NCBI GenBank assembly: GCA_036245525.1
Contig: BTPG01000005.1
Location: 122,413,078 to 122,477,077, forward strand
Length of the DNA: 64,000 bases
Source: Semisulcospira habei
Lineage: Eukaryota > Mollusca > Gastropoda > Semisulcospiridae
Direction of reading: 5' to 3'
Part shown: positions 61,691 to 64,000 of the stretch, one piece after another
Position numbering within the stretch: position 1 is the first letter of the stretch
How the letters are laid out: each line of letters begins with the position of its first letter
Made by a program: the position numbers and the translations under genes
Notes under the pieces: generated by a model
What the model was told of the DNA's origin: nothing
Seen by the model: only the letters and a program-made list of their open reading frames with translations
Databases searched by the model: none

Positions 61691-61756
<66 letters not shown>
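61640..61756. repeat. (CAGT)n then (CT)n microsatellites
   Basis: 11 CAGT units continue directly into about 35 CT units, apparently grown from the retroelement tail. Confidence 0.95.
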
Positions 61757-61757
<1 letters not shown>

Positions 61758-61782
61758 CTTTCTCACACATGTGCGCGCATCT

Positions 61783-61833
61783 CCAAGAGGCATAGCGGAT
61801 CCGGAGGGCGCATAAACATCTTAGCCTCTTGAG
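61783..61833. repeat. Pal-A hairpin, diverged
   Basis: CCAAGAGGCATAGCGGATCC with GCATAAACATCTTAGCCTCTTG. Confidence 0.55.
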
Positions 61834-62325
61834 GATGTTTGGAGCACGCGCATGCACTCACGCACACGCACACGCATACACACGCATCGACGCGCTTTCA
61901 GAAGAGCATGCAGGTGTACTTAGTATGGCATGTAGCTAGGTAAAGTCAACCTGATTTCACACAGATTATAGCAAGACTGAAATTGTACCGTGAAATTCTA
62001 GTTTTGTCACCATTTTCGCAAGTCTTGAAGCGAAAGCAAATCTCATATCACGTTAAATATAAAAGTACGTAAAAACAAAAAAATACGTCATGACAAATGA
62101 CGTTTGACAAACCAATGACGCGCATGCACTGTGTGCGCTCCTTCTAGCGTTCACTATGACGCATTGGCACATCTGCGAGGCTTTTTCAAAAGAAGACATT
62201 TTAACATCAGAATCAAGTCAAAGACAAAAGGTAGGGAAAACAGCTCTCATATAGAAGGGACTTTTGGGTTATGGTTCATCCCATCTTGGTTTTTCTTATA
62301 TTTATTTATTATTTTAATAACTAAG
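61834..62325. other. Stretch with nothing recognised
   Basis: Short (CGCA)-rich run at 61850-61890. No gene or element recognised. Confidence 0.4.
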
Positions 62326-62329
62326 GTTT

Positions 62330-62460
62330 AAGCCCTAGACTGCCAAAGCCAGAACCACCCAGCTGCAAGGGCACAGAACCTCATGAGCCCCCGCAGTCGC
62401 GGGGGCTCATGAGGTTCTGTACCTCTTGCGTGACTAGTTTTATATTCATTGGACGGCTGG
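62330..62460. mobile_element. Pal-A MITE, mirrored change
   Basis: TTAAGCCCTAGACTGCCAAAG left. The hairpin 62365-62429 has AGAACCTCATGAGC matched by GCTCATGAGGTTCT; GAACC/GGTTC replaces GATCC/GGATC. Confidence 0.9.
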
Positions 62461-62572
62461 GTTTTCATGCTTTGGGCTTAGGACTGTTTTTGTTGCGTTT
62501 TTAAAGGGCATGACTGTCTGGAATGATGTCACAGTCAGTATGTGAAGAAGGAGACGGACGCAAAGCAGGATA

Positions 62573-62690
62573 CGGTTAGTATAGTTCTAAGGTCGTGCCT
62601 GGTTAGCTGGTGGCCTTTCAGGCGACAAGCAGATCCAGCACGACCCTTGAGCCATAACAGTTGATCCACCTACTGCAACAGTATCTGAAA
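62573..62690. mobile_element. Pal-B MITE, diverged
   Basis: TAGTTCTAAGGTCGTGCCTG + GTTAGCTGGTGGCC pairs with GGCGACAAGCAGATCCAG + CACGACCCTTGAGCC. GGTCGTGC/GCACGACC is a mirrored change from GGTAGTGC/GCACTACC. Confidence 0.8.
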
Positions 62691-62714
62691 GCGAGGGCCC
62701 CATCTGTGGTTTAA

Positions 62715-62923
62715 AACCTCTTCACTGCTAATGGTCACAGATTGTGGTTTTGAAATCATGGCAAGATAAACGTCAAAGGTCCCTAGCCGTCAAATGAACA
62801 TGAACAAGAAGAGGTTTCAGCAAGAGACATAGATCCACATGAGCTCCCGCAACTGCGGGGGCTCATGAGGATCTATACCTCTTGCAGTTGGGTGGAGTTC
62901 AATTTATCTCAGCAGTGAAGTGG
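62715..62923. mobile_element. Pal-A MITE, complete, TTAA on both sides
   Basis: TTAA at 62711-62714 and 62924-62927. AACCTCTTCACTGCTAATGG left, CTCAGCAGTGAAGTGG right. The hairpin is 62820-62885. Confidence 0.95.
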
Positions 62924-63260
62924 TTAAAGCGACTTTCAATACGGCGCAGCAGTAATGAAGAAGATCACGAAACAACGGTCTGTGACATAACCATGGAAAT
63001 TTGCAGATTGTTCATTTTTAAGAAACAAAATGCAGTACGTTGTTCTAACTCCTTGACGCATTGCGCCAACAACTGGAGATAGGATAGATCATCCTTTATT
63101 TTAGCTTGCTGGCATTTGTACAGTTCTGAGCCAATCAAGCACTGTCAATCAGATATCAAAAGCGGTCACGTCACTGCCAACAATTCCTACGTGCATTCAT
63201 TACAAGCCAAGTCAAGCTAGGCCAAAATCGGACTTTTGCATACCGGAAAGGAATATTTAA

Positions 63261-63314
63261 CCCATTCCAGACATCCTGCATTCTGACAGAAGAATGCGGC
63301 ACGTCCCAAACGAG
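63261..63314. mobile_element. Pal-G MITE, TTAA on both sides
   Basis: TTAA at 63257-63260 and 63315-63318. CCCATTCCAGACATCCTGCA and TGCGGCACGTCCCAAACGAG; the arms are diverged. Confidence 0.85.
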
Positions 63315-63328
63315 TTAAAATATATTAA

Positions 63329-63546
63329 CCCCTTGACTGCCAGTGGACGCACACTCGTATTTCTGTTTCTGAAATCTGTGTTCAAACAGCGACCAACAGG
63401 TACAGCCTACCAGAGAACACCGAAACAAACTGACTGGTCTCAGCGAGAGGCATAGATCCTCATGACCACCCGCAACAGCGGGGGTCATGAGGATCTATGT
63501 CTCTTGTAGCTGGATCGTGTTCCCTTTTACTCGGCAGTGAAGGGGT
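63329..63546. mobile_element. Pal-A MITE, complete, TTAA on both sides
   Basis: TTAA at 63325-63328 and 63547-63550. CCCCTTGACTGCCAGTGG left, CTCGGCAGTGAAGGGG right. The hairpin 63443-63507 has GCGAGAGGCATAGATCCTCA. Lies 10 bp from Pal-G. Confidence 0.95.
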
Positions 63547-63643
63547 TTAACAAAAGGATGAGCGGTCATGAGGAAACGCATGCCTGACATGCAAATAAAT
63601 ACAATGTTTGTTTTGTGATTGATTAGCAAATAATACGAATTAA

Positions 63644-63728
63644 CCCTTTTGGATGTCGGTAGCGCTTTTTGTGGAGACGGTTCTAGCAGAAATCACCTCC
63701 ACAAAAGGCACTATCGACAACCAAAGGC
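63644..63728. mobile_element. Pal-C MITE, TTAA on both sides
   Basis: TTAA at 63640-63643 and 63729-63732. CCCTTTTGGATGTCGGTAGC and GCACTATCGACAACCAAAGG; inner arms TTTTTGTGGAGACGGTTC / AAATCACCTCCACAAAAG. Confidence 0.95.
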
Positions 63729-63889
63729 TTAACGCTTAAATTGGTAACTTTCTGTCTTGGCTGAGCAGGTCCATGCTGACACATATATTCCTCCCACGGC
63801 ATCTCAAACATTAACTCTTTATCTTTCAGGTACTATAACACGAAACAACCAACCAAACAGAAAGAAAAGAAAAGTAATACAACAAACAA

Positions 63890-63970
63890 GACAACCCCGT
63901 CCCCCTCCCCACCCCCCCAAAAAAAAAACAACTAAAAAAAAAAAACAACAACAAACAAAAAAAAAAAACG
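63890..63970. repeat. C- and A-rich low-complexity block
   Basis: CCCCGTCCCCCTCCCCACCC followed by A runs with C islands. Confidence 0.85.
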
Positions 63971-64000
63971 CCGAACAAAGACACAGACAGAATATTCCCT

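Overview
The window looks like intergenic DNA from a lophotrochozoan animal, most probably a marine gastropod mollusc. The reasons are the mix of a tRNA-derived SINE, non-LTR retrotransposon 3' ends of a kind I know from mollusc genomes, long microsatellites, and very dense short palindromic DNA transposons (MITEs). The species cannot be fixed from the sequence. I recognise no host protein-coding gene, exon, rRNA or functional tRNA gene. The open frames present are short and are explained by microsatellites, minisatellites, palindromes or dead transposons.

The dominant content is palindromic MITEs, given working names here. Pal-A has 11-18 bp terminal inverted repeats (CCCCTTSACTGCC), unique spacers and a central hairpin of about 66 bp starting GCAAGAGGCATAGATCC; about 45 whole or partial copies are seen. 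Pal-B has ends TTAACTCATTC or TTAACCC and a central hairpin around AGCTTGGCGCC; about 25 copies. Pal-C is a palindrome of about 84 bp starting CCCTTTGGNTGTCGGTAGCG; about 11 copies. Pal-G carries GACGTGCCGC arms. These four families sit between TTAA duplications, as piggyBac- or Kolobok-mobilised elements do. Pal-D (ACTGACGAGCAAAAGAAATG) sits at TA like Tc1/mariner MITEs. Pal-E (CCCAGTAAGCAAAGGTC) has 3-bp duplications in three copies. Pal-F, H, I, K, L and M are further hairpins.

Other elements are a 2.96 kb hAT-like element with inverted repeats of about 490 bp and no recognisable transposase (30847-33810); two copies of a tRNA-derived SINE (12797 and 15672); non-LTR retrotransposon remnants at 3151-3745, 36750-36900, 38800-39309, 42990-43575 and 61500-61690; three unnamed interspersed repeat pairs (Rep-X, Rep-Y, Rep-Z); minisatellites of 24, 49, 21, 91 and about 80-90 bp; and many microsatellites.

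Layout: 1-9.9 kb has MITEs, GA/CA microsatellites over a LINE remnant, the 24-bp minisatellite and the Pal-J array. 10-29 kb is MITE-rich, with SINEs, the 49-bp satellite and two tandem duplications. 30.8-33.8 kb is the hAT-like element. 34-48 kb has the 91-bp array, palindromes, LINE fragments and the 21-bp array. 48-64 kb has nested MITEs and more palindromes. Several insertions are nested and can be read in order: an RT fragment in Pal-B, Pal-B in Pal-A, Pal-B in the SINE, Pal-B in Rep-X, and Pal-E in Pal-A. The most notable signal is that Pal-A copies differ from each other while the two arms within a copy carry matching (mirrored) changes.
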